Positions 43,956 to 54,698 of a stretch of DNA of 64,000 nt are shown here, in pieces. Position numbers and translations under genes: made by a program. The stretch spans positions 197,749 through 261,748 of the forward strand of contig NW_025855986.1 in NCBI RefSeq assembly GCF_002878395.1. The letters are read 5' to 3'. This stretch comes from Capsicum annuum. Lineage: Eukaryota > Streptophyta > Magnoliopsida > Solanales > Solanaceae. Each line of letters opens with the position of its first letter. The first letter of the stretch is position 1. The notes under the pieces were generated by a model that had not been told where the DNA came from, made no database searches, and saw only the letters and a list, made by a program, of their open reading frames with translations.

Positions 43956-44790
43956 CGTCTTTAAAAACTATCCAACCCGTGGAAGATTCTCACTTCACCT
44001 ACGATTTTGGGAGTTGGCCAATTTTTAATGGCGTCAATCTTAGATTCATCCACTTTGATCCCTCTTGAGCTCACCACAAATCCAAGAAATACAACCTCAT
44101 GGACACCAAAAGAACACTTTTCTAGATTAGCATATAACTTCTCCTTTTAGAGGACATCAAACACACATTGTAAATGCTTTACATGCTCATCTAAGGATGT
44201 ACTATACACCAACACATCATCAAAGTAAACAACAACAAACTTTCCAATAAATGGCTTCATCATATGATTCATTAGCCTCATGAAAGTTCTTGGAGAATTT
44301 GTTAGGACAAATGGCTTAACTATTCATTCATAGAGACTGAATTTAGTCTTGAAGGAAGTTTTCATTCATCACCCGGTTACATATGAATTTGGTGATAGCC
44401 ACTCCTCAAATTAGTTTTAGAAAACAAACACGAACCACTCAATTCATTAAGCATATCATCTAACCTAGAAATAGGGTGATGATATTTTACCTTTATCTTG
44501 TTGATGGCTCAGAAATCAATGCACATACGCCAAGTCCCATCTTTCTTGGGAACTAGTAGCACCGGACCACACAAGGGCTCATATTCTCCTTGATTTACCC
44601 TTTGTTGAGGAGTTCCTCAGTTTGGCATTGTAATTCCTTGGAATCCATTGGGTGGCTCCTATAAGCCGGTTTGTTGGGAAATTATGAACCCGACATAAAA
44701 TCTATTGATGTTTAATTCCCCAAAGTGGGGGCCATCCTTACGGTAATTCATTTGGGAAGACATCCTCGTAATCCTGCAAAACATGAGAAA
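43956..44790 (-). pseudogene. Element E reverse transcriptase
   Basis: The region begins with the VLQDYEDVFPNELP entry motif (about 44790-44740), continues through an [24 protein letters not shown] segment (44590-44500), [16 protein letters not shown] and the polymerase motif YFDD at 44216-44227, followed by VLVYS and the L-Y-A-N-L-E-K-C-S-F segment near 44120. Stops and two or more frameshifts (for example near 44640-44740 and 44340-44380). Confidence 0.8.
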
Positions 44791-45480
44791 TAGGAGGACA
44801 AATGGAAATGTTAGTGGCGTTAGTATTAAAATAATGATCCAAGAGGAGCATCGGAGTGTCCTCGTCATGATCCACAAATAATTCTTTCCTCCTATCCATC
44901 ATCACCACACTTCCTTGCCCCTTAGAAATTAGGAGCTCTTCGGTTTCCCCTCCTCCCTCACTCTCGAGTTCCCCTCTTTTCCCCTTACTCTTGGCCTTCT
45001 TTCCCTTTTCCCTCAATTCTCCCATCTTTTGGTGTAATTCATTCACTTGGGAAGGAAATAATGGATGAAGAGCGACCTTGTAGCCATCCTTCTCAAGTGT
45101 ATACCGATTGGACCTTCCATTATGCTTGGCTGACCTATCGTATTTCCAAGGCCTTCCTAACAACAAGCGACAAGCTTGCATTGGTATCATGTCACAAAGC
45201 ACCTCATCATGGTAGTTGGCTACCTTAAAACGTATCACACATTACCTTGTAATCTTTACCTCACCATATTCATTGAACCATAACAACTTGTAAGGACTAG
45301 TGTGAGGTGTAGTCGACAATTTCAAGAAGTTCACCATTGTAACACTAACCACATTCGCACAACTTCCACTATCTATCACCATAGTTCACACACTTTCCTT
45401 CATAAGACATTTAGTATGGAATAGATTCTCCCATTGGCTAGGATCATCTATTGCCTTACTAATTATGTCACGCCTCACTA
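44738..45480 (-). pseudogene. Element E protease region, partly open (166 codons)
   Basis: On the minus strand the protease motif D-S-G lies at 45365-45373 in the context VIDSGSCANVVS, with TGA and TAA stops around it (near 45388 and 45240). The open piece 45238-44738 continues with IRFKVANYHDEVLCDMIPMQACRLLLGRPWKYDR (the conserved L-L-G-R-P-W block), a Lys/Glu-rich linker and the entry to RT. The protease would process the polyprotein. Confidence 0.8.
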
Positions 45481-45556
45481 CAAAGTTTGGAACCTTGCAC
45501 TACCCTTCATGTAGATAAGAATCCTCACAATCATCATCATTATCATGTGGATTATT

Positions 45557-46519
45557 TTAGGGTTCCTCTCCATCTTGAGGCTCGACCTTATTCTCTTCTT
45601 TCTCAAGACCCACTTCCTCACCAAGGTAATACAATATCCCTTTCCTTAGGATCACATTACGCTGGTTTGGACATTCATTGGCTTTATGTCCTAAACCTTG
45701 GCACTTGAAACATTGGAACCCTTTAGGATTAGGATACTTGTTAGCTTCTTGCCGGGGAGGAAATTTGTGGACTATTTTAGTCTCGGAAAGCCTTGTAGTG
45801 GAAGATTGGTTCTTGTTTTTGGGCCAACCCAAAGATGGTTGAACCATATCCTTGCTCCTCGGCCAACCCAAGGTTGATGGTCTCCTTGCATTGAACGACG
45901 ACCTCTCTTTAATCTCCCTTTCAATCTCAAGAGCCACTTGGAAAATCCCTTCAACGGTATCAAACTTGTGAAGCGTCAAATGGGTGGAGATCTCTTTGTT
46001 CAACCCACACTTGAACCAAATAATGTCATGGCCAATTTGTTCTCCCCGATGATCAATCTTCAACATGAGTTGTTGAAGCTCATCATAGTATGCCATAACA
46101 CTTTGATTCCCTTGTTGGAAATTGTACAACCTAGCAAGCAACTCATGACGATAACTTTCGGGAAGATACCATTGCCTCATTAGGTACCTAAACCGAAACC
46201 ATGGTGGTGGTTGTTTCTCTACCAACTCGTTACCGAACCACTTGACGTATTCCCACCAAGTGTTAGCATAGCCTTCAAAATGAGCTATGGCATAACAACT
46301 CTTATTATCCTCCAAGATATTATTCACTTGAAACATTTTATCACACGCCGACTCCCAAGCAAGATACACCTCGGGGTCACTTTCACCCTTAAAGATATGT
46401 AGGCTTAATTTGATGGTATTGATGCCTACGTCTCTCTCTAGGTGTCGATTTCCCCTTTCTCCATAGCCTCGGTATCTCTTTGGATCCACACGATGCCCTA
46501 TCATCTCTTTCTCCCTCAT
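45557..46519 (-). pseudogene. Element E gag, main part, open for 320 codons
   Basis: Longest open frame in the window. It holds the capsid retrotrans-gag domain: FKGESDPEVYLAWESACDKMF, YANTWWEYVKW, the W-F-R-F-R-Y-L-M-R segment, PESYRHELLARLYNFQQGNQSV..YYDELQQLMLK and FKCGLNKEISTHLTLHKFDTV (residues about 45-200), then a basic linker and one CCHC knuckle (CFKCQGLGHKANEC, 45671-45712), ending VEPQDGEEP. Gag forms the virus-like particle. The frame is closed off from its own N terminus at 46914-47078 by stops and a shift in 46520-46913, so it cannot make the normal product; a shortened one from the internal Met is conceivable. Confidence 0.85.
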
Positions 46520-46913
46520 GTAGGCATCGTCAAAGATCTATACCCTTCATAATCCTCTCTACCATATTCCTCAAGGTGGACGGGATAGTTTTGAACATTT
46601 GGAACTTGATTCAGAGAAATTAGATTTTGTAAAGGTGGTGGTCTTTGATTTAGTGGAGTGTGGAAGGGGGGTTTGGATTTTGTAGAGGCATTTGACGTCC
46701 GAGTACCTCTTAAAGAACTTGAGGCATCTAGGAATGGGTTGGTCTATTGGATTCTCAGTTTAAAGGGTTATAAGTAGTTTGGCTTATGACATTTAGTAGA
46801 GCTAGTGAAGAATTTGGCAATTGTGGTCATGTTTCGGGAGTAACGGTGGCGGAGGAACTTCTATCATGTCCACTTAATGAAACATCTCAAGGAGTAGAAG
46901 GAAGAGAGTTCGT

Positions 46914-47078
46914 TTAACTCTCCACTTGTTCCAACCTCCCACTAATAGTCGTCACTTCTCCCCTTATGTCTCCCACTTCCATACTCAACCTTTCAAGAGC
47001 TCGGGTCATAGCCTCAAGAGTGACCCTCATATTCTCCATTTCATTAGAATCCACGGTTTGAGATATGGTTCCCTCCAT
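46914..47078 (-). pseudogene. Element E gag N terminus
   Basis: The start at 47078 (MEGTISQTVDS) is chosen because the gag of element F begins in the same way (MEGTTSPTLDS at 63895); the upstream in-frame Met at 47111 is then leader. The segment is a heptad-rich likely coiled coil (MENMRVTLEAMTRALERL, SMEVGDIRGEVTTISGRLEQ). A TAA at 46914 ends it; the sequence to 46520 is out of frame or interrupted but still gag-like in length. Confidence 0.75.
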
Positions 47079-47111
47079 TATTAAGGTATCACCTACACAA
47101 TCAACAAACAA

Positions 47112-48224
47112 GTTATTTTAAAATCCCTCTCCTCACTCACACTCTTTTGGTTCACTCAGACTCAAGTTCCACAAGTGTTGTAGATTGGCTAGGAACTCGG
47201 GAATTCGTAAGGTATGAGTATGCTCTTGCCCAAAATAAATTCTTGTTTGAAACTCAAAGAATTCTCATCGGACTAGTGCCAAGAGTTAAAATGTATTAAA
47301 ATGACAAAAGAACACAAACAAACAACGTTAATATGAAGAACGTACACAAAACTAACTTACAACCTAGTAGGCTATTAATAGGTTGTCAATTAGTGTCGAG
47401 CAAACGAACGAAACTAGGAAACAATAAAATGAAACTAAGAAATCTAAAATTTGAACTCAAAAATATTTTGTGAACAATACTTTAGTGACGTGACAGTCCA
47501 CTATTGGCCTCAAGATTTATCAAAATTTTATTTCCCAAATTTCAAGTCTTGATCAATATACAATTTGGAATTGGTGGATTTAGTTAATGGAGGGAAAAGT
47601 GGTCTTGGAGCCTTTTTGTTCAAAATTCAAAAGCAAAACTTCACTTCTTTGAACTTTCTCCCTGAAGAAAGGTCCTTAAATCAAGGAAAAGTAGATGAAA
47701 AGTCTTTGAAGTGATAGGGACAAGTCTTTCACTAACAACTTCTACAAGCTTGTCTTTCACCTTTTTAGATCTAGTTTGCACTTTCAGGATTAACAAGATG
47801 ATGAAAGGGTGAAGAACCTTAAGAACACAACAACAACTCCAAGAACAACAACAATTTCAGTTTCCAAATCCACTACAATAAGACCATCAAATCGTCCATG
47901 GTTTAGGTAGCAATAACATCCAACTCGGCCACACCTTGTTCACATCTACAACTTCAACAAGTTCAAGTTCAATCTTAGATTTGGACACTTTTTAGTATTG
48001 ATGAGAAAGAAACCAACACTATAAACACTCTAAAAAAATAAAATACCACAAGTTCTACACACACAACAAAAAAATCTTGTCCAAGATAACAACAACACAA
48101 TTTTCGGCCAAGAACACAAAATGGACAGATTTGCACTTTTCTTGAATTTTTTTCAGTTTTCAGCTTTTTTTTTTCTTAGAAAGAAAGCCCACTATTGGTA
48201 TTGTAAGAAAAATATCAAATATTT
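47112..48224 (-). mobile_element. Untranslated leader of element E
   Basis: About 1.1 kb between primer site and gag with no gene. It shares several blocks with the leader of F (63560-63800 plus strand): a CCTACTAGGTTGTGAGTTAG-like block, TTCTTTGAGTTT..AA near the 3' end and CAACACTTGTGGAAC before gag. It contains several AACAACAACA runs. Confidence 0.75.
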
Positions 48225-48235
48225 CTTTGATACCA
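48225..48235 (-). other. Primer binding site of E (tRNA-iMet)
   Basis: On the minus strand TGGTATCAAAG, two bases after the LTR end at 48238; it matches initiator methionine tRNA with an A for G at the ninth position. Confidence 0.85.
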
Positions 48236-48237
48236 AA

Positions 48238-48999
48238 TGATACAATACTAAGTGTGTATCAAGAGATTCCAACCAACACAAGAACAACAACATGAACAAC
48301 AAAGTGCTAGTGAATTAAAAATGGCCAAACACGGCTTCACTAGGCTTGCAACACTTGTTTGAGCTAGAAAAGTGAGTTTAACAACAAGAAAATCAAAGAC
48401 AATATTGCTAGTGAATTGAAAGAGCCCCACACAGCTTCACTAGACTTTTATATTCAAAAACACAATGTTAACAAGATTTACAAAGAAAGAGATAGAAACT
48501 TGACACACAATATTCATTAATCTAAGAACCCTAACAAGAGAAAGGACCCTAAGAATAATAAATATCAATACCAAGTTCTTACTTGGACCAAGAGGAATTC
48601 AAAGAAACCCAAGAACCTAGTTTCTAGCCAAGATACAACACTAGTATCACTCTACTAGTGAGAATTCAGTTTCAGCCTCTCCAAATTAATAAGAGAAGTC
48701 AAAAATTTATAAGTATTTTGTTTCTTGAATAATAGGAATGAACTAAAGCAAGACTATCCATATTACATGGCTTATATAGTCACTTAGAAAGGAGGGACAA
48801 AGACCAAAATACCCTTGATATTTAAGTGGGTGGGTTTGGGGTGTCTTGGTGGGCCTCTTCACATTTTATTAAATATAGGCCCTTAGATGGGCTCACAAGG
48901 GCCTCACACATGGCCAAGAATGTGAAAAAGGCTTGGAGTCATTACAAATCACATGCTTGGCTTCGTGTGAAAGGTCTCGAGCTAGAAATTCCCATATCA
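48238..48999 (-). mobile_element. 5' LTR of element E
   Basis: 762 bases, TGATACAATACTAAG to TTCCCATATCA. The right TSD CCACT follows at 49000-49004. The TATA box is at 48773-48778 on the minus strand (ACTATATAAGCC). Frames at 48248-48430 and 48826-48990 are LTR sequence. Confidence 0.9.
48773..48778 (-). promoter_or_regulatory. TATA box in the E 5' LTR
   Basis: TATATA in GACTATATAAGCCATG on the minus strand, about midway in the LTR; transcription would run toward lower coordinates through gag and pol. This is the copy that would drive the element. Confidence 0.55.
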
Positions 49000-49004
49000 C
49001 CACT

Positions 49005-49680
49005 TGGAAGTGGGGGGAGGTGAACATGGATTTTGTGACGGGTTTGCCCCGTACTCGTCACCAGAATGATTCGATTTGGGTCATTGTGGTTAGGATCACC
49101 AAATCATCCCATGTATTTCCAGTTCATACCTCTTATTCAGATGAGGATTATGCCAAGCTCTATGTCAGAGAGTTGGTCAGATTGCATGGAGTTTCATTTT
49201 CCATCATTTCATATAGAGGTACGCAGTTTACTTTTCATTTCTAGAAAGCCTTCCAAAAGGGTCTTGGTACCCAAGTTCACTCTATTATAAACTTCTACCC
49301 TCAGACAGATGGTCAAACAGAAAGAACCATTCAGACTTTAGAGGATATGTTAAAAGTGTTTTCCATTGACATTAAGGTTAGTTGGGATGACCACTTGCCT
49401 TTGATTGAGTTTGCGTATTATAATAACTACCATTCTAATATTTAGATGCCTCTGTTTGAGGCACTTTATGGGAGGAGATGTAGATCTCCCATCGGTTGGT
49501 TTGAAGTGGGTGAGACCATAGTAGTAGGGCCTGACTTGGTGCTTGACGCCTTAGGAAAATTTCAGTTGATCAGGGAACATCTCAGGACAGCTCAAACCGA
49601 AAAAAATCATATGCAGATGTGCAACGAAAAGATCTCGAGTTTAAGATTGGTGATTATATGTATCTGAAAATCTCTCCTAT
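49005..49680 (+). pseudogene. Element A integrase, catalytic part after the E insertion
   Basis: Continues the gene broken at 41368. The frame 48933-49244 leaves the E LTR and enters VNMDFVTGLPRTRHQNDSIWVI (first catalytic Asp) and HTSYSDEDYAKLYVRELVRLHGVSFSIISYRGTQF. The second catalytic Asp is Tyr here (TAT 49212-49214). After a stop at 49242 comes F-Y-P-Q-T-D-G-Q-T-E-R-T-I-Q-T with the catalytic Glu kept, and frame 49446-49667 gives FEALYGRRCRSPIGWFEVGETIVVGPDLV. It cannot be active. Confidence 0.85.
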
Positions 49681-50100
49681 GAAGGGAGTGAACATATTTG
49701 GCAAGAAGGGGAATCTTAGTCCTCGATATGTCGAACCTTACCAAATCCTCAGCTATTTTTGAAAGGTAGCGTACAAGCTTAAGTTGTCTTCAGACTTAGC
49801 TTCAGTGCACTCAGTGCTTCATATCTTCTTTCTTAAGAAATGCATTGGTGACCCAGCAATTCTAATCCCTATAGAAGGTATAGATGTTTAGAACAATCTC
49901 TCTTATGAGGAATTTCCAGTTGAAATTCTTGATCAGCATATTCGTAGACTGAGGAACAAAGAAGTTTCTCTAGTCAAAGTTCTTTGGTGAAATTAGTCCG
50001 TTGAGGGAGCCACTTGGGAAGCAGAAGAAAATATGGAGACCAAGTATCCTCACCTCTTCTCCGCAAACATAAACTTATCCCAAGGAAACATTTTTCCTTA
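49681..50100 (+). pseudogene. Element A integrase C terminus and chromodomain
   Basis: In broken frames: K-G-N-L-S-P-R-Y-V near 49710, the SVLHIFFLKKCIGDPAILIP segment near 49810-49870, FPVEILDQHIRRLRNKEVSLVKVLW near 49910-49990, and EGATWEAEENMETKYPHLF near 50000-50060. The order and wording are those of Tekay chromodomain integrases. Stops near 49760, 49890 and 49990. Confidence 0.8.
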
Positions 50101-50373
50101 AAATTACTCATTTCCATGCTTAGATTAACATTAAAAACTCGGTATCAGTCTCTGTTGCATGCCATTCTCATATCATATATACCTTCATGAAATAGCTCAG
50201 CTATGTGTCATGTCTTCAGAATTCAGTCATGCTTTAGTTATGCATGTTCAGTATAAAAACTCCATATATCAGTAGTTTCGGTCATGTAATCATGCTTCAG
50301 TTGTGCATGTTTAGTATGTAAACTAAGTCTATTAGTATTCTCGGCTTAGTCAATCTTATTCGAGGACGAATGT
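50101..50373 (+). mobile_element. 3' untranslated region of A
   Basis: Non-coding sequence between the chromodomain and the polypurine tract, with tandem-like variants of a CATGCTTCAGTTGTGCATGTT phrase (50170-50330). Similar phrases stand at 59300-59480 in B. Confidence 0.7.
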
Positions 50374-50389
50374 TTCCAAGGGGGAGATA
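50374..50389 (+). other. Polypurine tract of A
   Basis: TCCAAGGGGGAGATAT just before the 3' LTR of A, within the GAGGACGAATGTTTCC phrase shared by the Tekay elements here. Confidence 0.8.
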
Positions 50390-51956
50390 TTATAAGACAA
50401 CGCAAAATTCTAAACTTCATCCTTTAGAGCATGAAAAGAGGTCCCAGACCTAGAAAATTCCAGCTAAGTAATGACACTTAGTCTCATTTTAGGATCTCAG
50501 TATTCCCATGATTTTATTTACCACCGTTATGACCTTAAAATGTTAATTTTTAAATTGATTCATGATCAGGAATGTTAATAGGTGTTCTCAAATGAGTTTC
50601 AGATTTTTTGAACCTTATTAGAAGCTTGTTTAGATGTTGAAAATAGTGAGACGATGTGATCTCGATGCGTCGCATCGCCTACCGCATCAATGGATATTAT
50701 CCCTATCATTCAGCGCAAATTCCAGTGAGCTGATATGATATTGATGCATTGCGTTGACCCCATTGATGTCGCACATCGGTCTGCGCATCGCTGGGCACGT
50801 TTTCAGTAATTAAAAGTCCGCATCTAGAGGGGTATTTGGATTATTTTTCCACTCTTATTCAGCTCCAAAACACGTAATAAAGCCATCCAAAAGGCAAAAA
50901 TTCATTATTTCTCTCAATTTCTCTTAAGAACAAAACCCTAGGGCATTCAATTTCAAGTCCAAGCTTCCAGAACACACCATCAATCTTCACGGATTTGGTT
51001 ACCAAGGTATGTTAGGTGTTCATCCAAGGGTTTCGTTCTACTCTTAGAGTTCAATAACTACTTTTAAAACTATAAGTTGATTGCTTTCATGAATTTCATG
51101 TTGAATTTGATTGTATTCATGTCCATGGTATTTTTAGGTTTCAACCCATGATTTACTACAAGTTTCATGAAATTAAAATAGCATGTGTGGTGTATTATCT
51201 AATTTGCATATTAAACCCTTGAAATTGCAATTGATTATTGTATCCATGATGTTCATGTGTTGATTATTATTATGTGAAATAACCATGCTCCCCAAGTGTT
51301 GATAGAATGCCTATATGAATTGAATAGTGAAATCATGACATGTCATCATGTGGTTCCATTCATGTACAAGTTGATGTACCTCAAGTGTTTGACAAATGCC
51401 TAGGTGAAAGTATTGTTAATAAGTATCTATTGTTACGCTTTTCAAGATCATGCCATGCTTTACTTTCCATGCTTTCGAGTCCTGGGGATATTCAATACCC
51501 AAAATTTAGATGTTTACCTAGAATTCTAGTAGTTTCAGAATAGTCTCAGTGATGTCACAAATAGTAGTATTTATTCGGTTAACAGAACTTAGTAAACTCA
51601 GTCCACTTCAGTCAGTTAGCTCGATTAGTAACTGTTCAATCAAACTTAGTACATTTTAGTGATCAGTTCAGTGTCTATTCAGTTAGGAGTAGAATTCAAC
51701 ACCGAGCAAACCCAGGGATAGGGGCATTCTTATTAGTAAAGGTTTTGACCCTTAGTAGCAATCCCTGCATTACAGAACTATGTAGCCAGCGTAGGTTGAG
51801 ATATTTTCCTGTCAGATAAAGGTTGATACATCTCGTATGAGTTTTCCTGCCAGTGAGGGTTGACAAAATATCTTCCTGCCAAATAGGTTTAACTCACAGC
51901 CATTGTCAGTATCCCTTGGTAAGGTGCTAACAGCCTTTCAAATATGATCACAGGTT
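50390..51956 (+). mobile_element. 3' LTR of A, part 1
   Basis: Starts TATAAGAC, parallel to the 5' LTR start at 35363, and is broken at AGGTT (51952-51956), the left TSD of B; it resumes at 62084. It retains the CpG-rich stretch (50650-50800, with GATGCGTCGCATCG) that is missing from the 5' LTR. Confidence 0.85.
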
Positions 51957-54477
51957 TGTAAGACCCTGCAAAATCCTAAGCTCAACTCAGTCCTTTAAAT
52001 ATTCTTAAGGGGTCCTAGACTTAAAAAAATTTAGCTAAGTATTCAGACTTAGTGTCATTTTAGCCTTCAAAAGTTGTCAACTCTATTTCACGACCTCTAT
52101 GACCTTAAAATATCAACCTTTAGGTTGAATCATGATTGGGAGTGTCAGTAGGTATCCTCAGACAAGTTTTGAATTTTTTGAACTTTATTTGAGGCACGTT
52201 TGGAAGTCTAAACCAATGTATCGACGGGATCTTGACGTGCCACATTACCTATCACGTATTTTTGTCCAGCTCCCCCATGCAAATTCCAATGAACCGACGT
52301 GGACTCAACGCAGCACGTTGGCCATTGCGTCGATGCCAAGGATGCAGTGCGTCGGTTTGCGCATCATTAAATTGGTTTTTAGTAATTAAAAGTCGCATTC
52401 CTCAGGGGTATTTAGGTCTTTTACCCACGGTTATCATCCCCAAAACACAAAATTAAGCCCCTTTAGAGGGAAAATTCATTCTCTATTCAGAAATTACTAA
52501 AGAACAAAAACACTAGTAGATAAAAATTTAAACTAAAGGATTAAGATTTCACCATCATTCTTTAAGAATTTAGCAACCAAGGTATTTAAAGTATTCATCC
52601 AAGGGTTTTCTTCCACCCTTACAGTTCAAGCACCCTTTTCAACTACAAGTTAATGAGTTTGATGAGTTTTATGGTTGGATTTGAATGTGTATTACCATGT
52701 TTATGGGGTTTCTAATTCAAGATTTAATTGTAAGATGCATATGAAATTATTTGTTGTATGTGTTATACAATGTTAATTCATGCTAAAACCCTCCAAATTG
52801 TAAATTTGGTATTTAAAATTATGATGCTCGCATGTTGTTTAGAATTATGTGCACATAATATGTCCTCCAAGTGTTTGTTGAATTGCTTATGTGAGTTGAA
52901 TAGTTAAAATATATCATGTTACCATGTATTCAAGTCCATGTCATTCAAGTGTTTTCTAGAATGTCCCAATTAATGAATGATGATCAAGTAATTTTTTATC
53001 ATATTTTGGAATTGTGCCATGTCTTATAATTTATACTATTGAGTCCTGGGGGTATTCAATACCCGACAATTTAGTTGTTTACCTAGAGCCATAGTAAGTC
53101 ACTGAATAGTATTAGTCATGTCACGATCAGTAGAATTCGATCAGTTACAAAACTCAAGAAAACTCAGTAGTACTCAAAAAATCAGTCACAGTATTTAGTT
53201 CAAACCTCAGTAGTACTCAGTCAATTAACAAAATTTAGTAGTTTTCCGTCAGTCCATGGAACCTAGTGAAATCAATTTAGTTCAATTATATAGTACGATC
53301 AGTAACAATTCAGTCTAGCCTAGAATGGTTTAGAATTTAGTTTAGTGTCTATTCGGTTAAGGGTAGGATTTAGCATCGAGTGAACCCAAGGATAGTGAAT
53401 CACCTGCCAGTAGAGGGTGTAATCCTTAGTAGCAGTCCTCGCATTCCAGAACTATGTAGCCAGCATAGGTTGAGACATCGACCTTTCAGTTGAGGGTTGA
53501 TGAGGTGATTTAACCTGCCAGTTAAGGGTTCCACCGTTATCATTCAGAGCACCTTCCAGATGATGGTGACTCAAATTGTCTTTAACTATGGCACGGTATT
53601 GACACCCTTCCAGCTAGGGTTACAGGTTGGACCACTATTAGTTTAGAGAGGGGTATGTCGGTTAGATGATTACTTCCCATAGTCTTAGTTTCAGTTCCAG
53701 TCTCAGTATAGAACTCAGTCTAGTTTTATTGGACTAGGACTGTCAGATATAGTCACTTAGTTCAGTACAAAACTTAATACAGTTCCACAGAATCAGGACT
53801 TTCAAATACAATCATTCAGTTATCAGTAATCTAATATCAGTAAACTCAAATATAAGCTAATCAATATTTAGAACTCTATATCCAGTGCTATCACGATCTC
53901 TGTCATAGTTTACGTGTTCATGCATATACTCTCATTCAGTTATACTTATGTCATTCAGTTAGTATTTTTCATGCATATGAACCTATACATTTCAGCCAAC
54001 CTCACTTTTCATACCAGTACATTCAAAGTACTGACACATACTTTTCTTTTGCGTTATGATGTATTATATCATAGGTTCAGATACACGGGCTCCCGATCAT
54101 ATTTAGTAGTTCAGATACTTAATAGTCATAGTTAGTGGTGAGTCCTCATAGTCCGAGGACATGATTATTATTTCAGCATTTCAGTTTATTTTAGTAGTTC
54201 AGAGTTAGTTAGGGACTTGTCCCATCAACTCCATATTCAACTAGTAGAGGCTTTTACACTAGAGTATTTTTTGTCAGATATTCAATTTTGGTATTGATAT
54301 ACCTCATTCAGTATTTATTTATAGTATTGAACCTTATGGCTAGTTTTTGCCTAATTTTTGAATTTTTACAGTGTTATTATTCAGTTACAGCAGTAGGTAC
54401 CAGTCATGGGTTAGCTTGTGGTCCTTCGAGATTATGAGCACCATGTAGCATCTACGGTATAAAATCTAAGTGTTACA
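51957..54477 (+). mobile_element. 5' LTR of element B
   Basis: 2521 bases, TGTAAGACCC to AAGTGTTACA. It resembles the LTR of A in layout (CpG-rich stretch at 52210-52370, CCTGGGGGTATTCAATACCC phrase at 53045, TCAGT-rich stretch 53090-53380, repeat of TGCCAGT.AGGGTT at 53400-53560) but is a distinct subfamily. The frame 53914-54135 is matched by 61538-61759 in the other LTR and is not a gene. Confidence 0.9.
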
Positions 54478-54481
54478 AACA

Positions 54482-54494
54482 TGGTATCAGAGCC
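54482..54494 (+). other. Primer binding site of B (tRNA-iMet)
   Basis: TGGTATCAGAGCC, four bases after the LTR end. Confidence 0.9.
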
Positions 54495-54698
54495 CAAGGT
54501 TCAACAGAGTCCTAGGAAGTTTGAAAACCACATCTGGTAGAGTCTGGTACATGAGTGTAGCACGCCAAACTTATGGATAGGAGGCTACGAGATATTTTAG
54601 GAAAAGTTTCCCTTCTTTCAGTAATCATGTTATCCGAGTAAGCACAAGCTCAATTTAAAATCCCTGTCTAATCTAAGTTTCTCTTCTATTTACAAAAT

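Larger units (their letters stand above)
41369..48999 (-). mobile_element. Element E: complete 7.6 kb Ty3/gypsy insertion in A integrase
   Basis: Both LTRs (41369-42128 and 48238-48999) have TGATA..TATCA ends, a perfect TSD CCACT flanks the element (41364-41368 and 49000-49004), and primer site, gag, protease, RT, RNase H and integrase follow in order on the minus strand. Removing it rejoins the integrase frame of A. The LTRs are much shorter (about 760 bp) than those of the Tekay elements, and no chromodomain follows the integrase. By eye the LTRs differ at roughly one base in fourteen, so the insertion is not recent. The lineage within Ty3/gypsy (CRM, Reina, Galadriel or other) is not resolved by reading alone. 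Confidence 0.9.

Noticed and set aside
45487..46402. Plus-strand frames at 45487-45708, 45938-46183 and 46211-46402
   Set aside because: Shadows of the E gag frame on the other strand, which has a clear capsid domain and zinc knuckle.
42068..47111. Possibility of a functional host gene derived from a retrotransposon (domesticated gag or integrase)
   Set aside because: The frames are flanked by paired LTRs with an exact TSD and are broken elsewhere by stops and shifts in the same polyprotein; nothing suggests selection.
53914..54135. Frame with hydrophobic start (FMHILSFSYTYVIQ), recurring at 61538-61759
   Set aside because: LTR sequence of B, present in both LTRs; no signal beyond copy identity.
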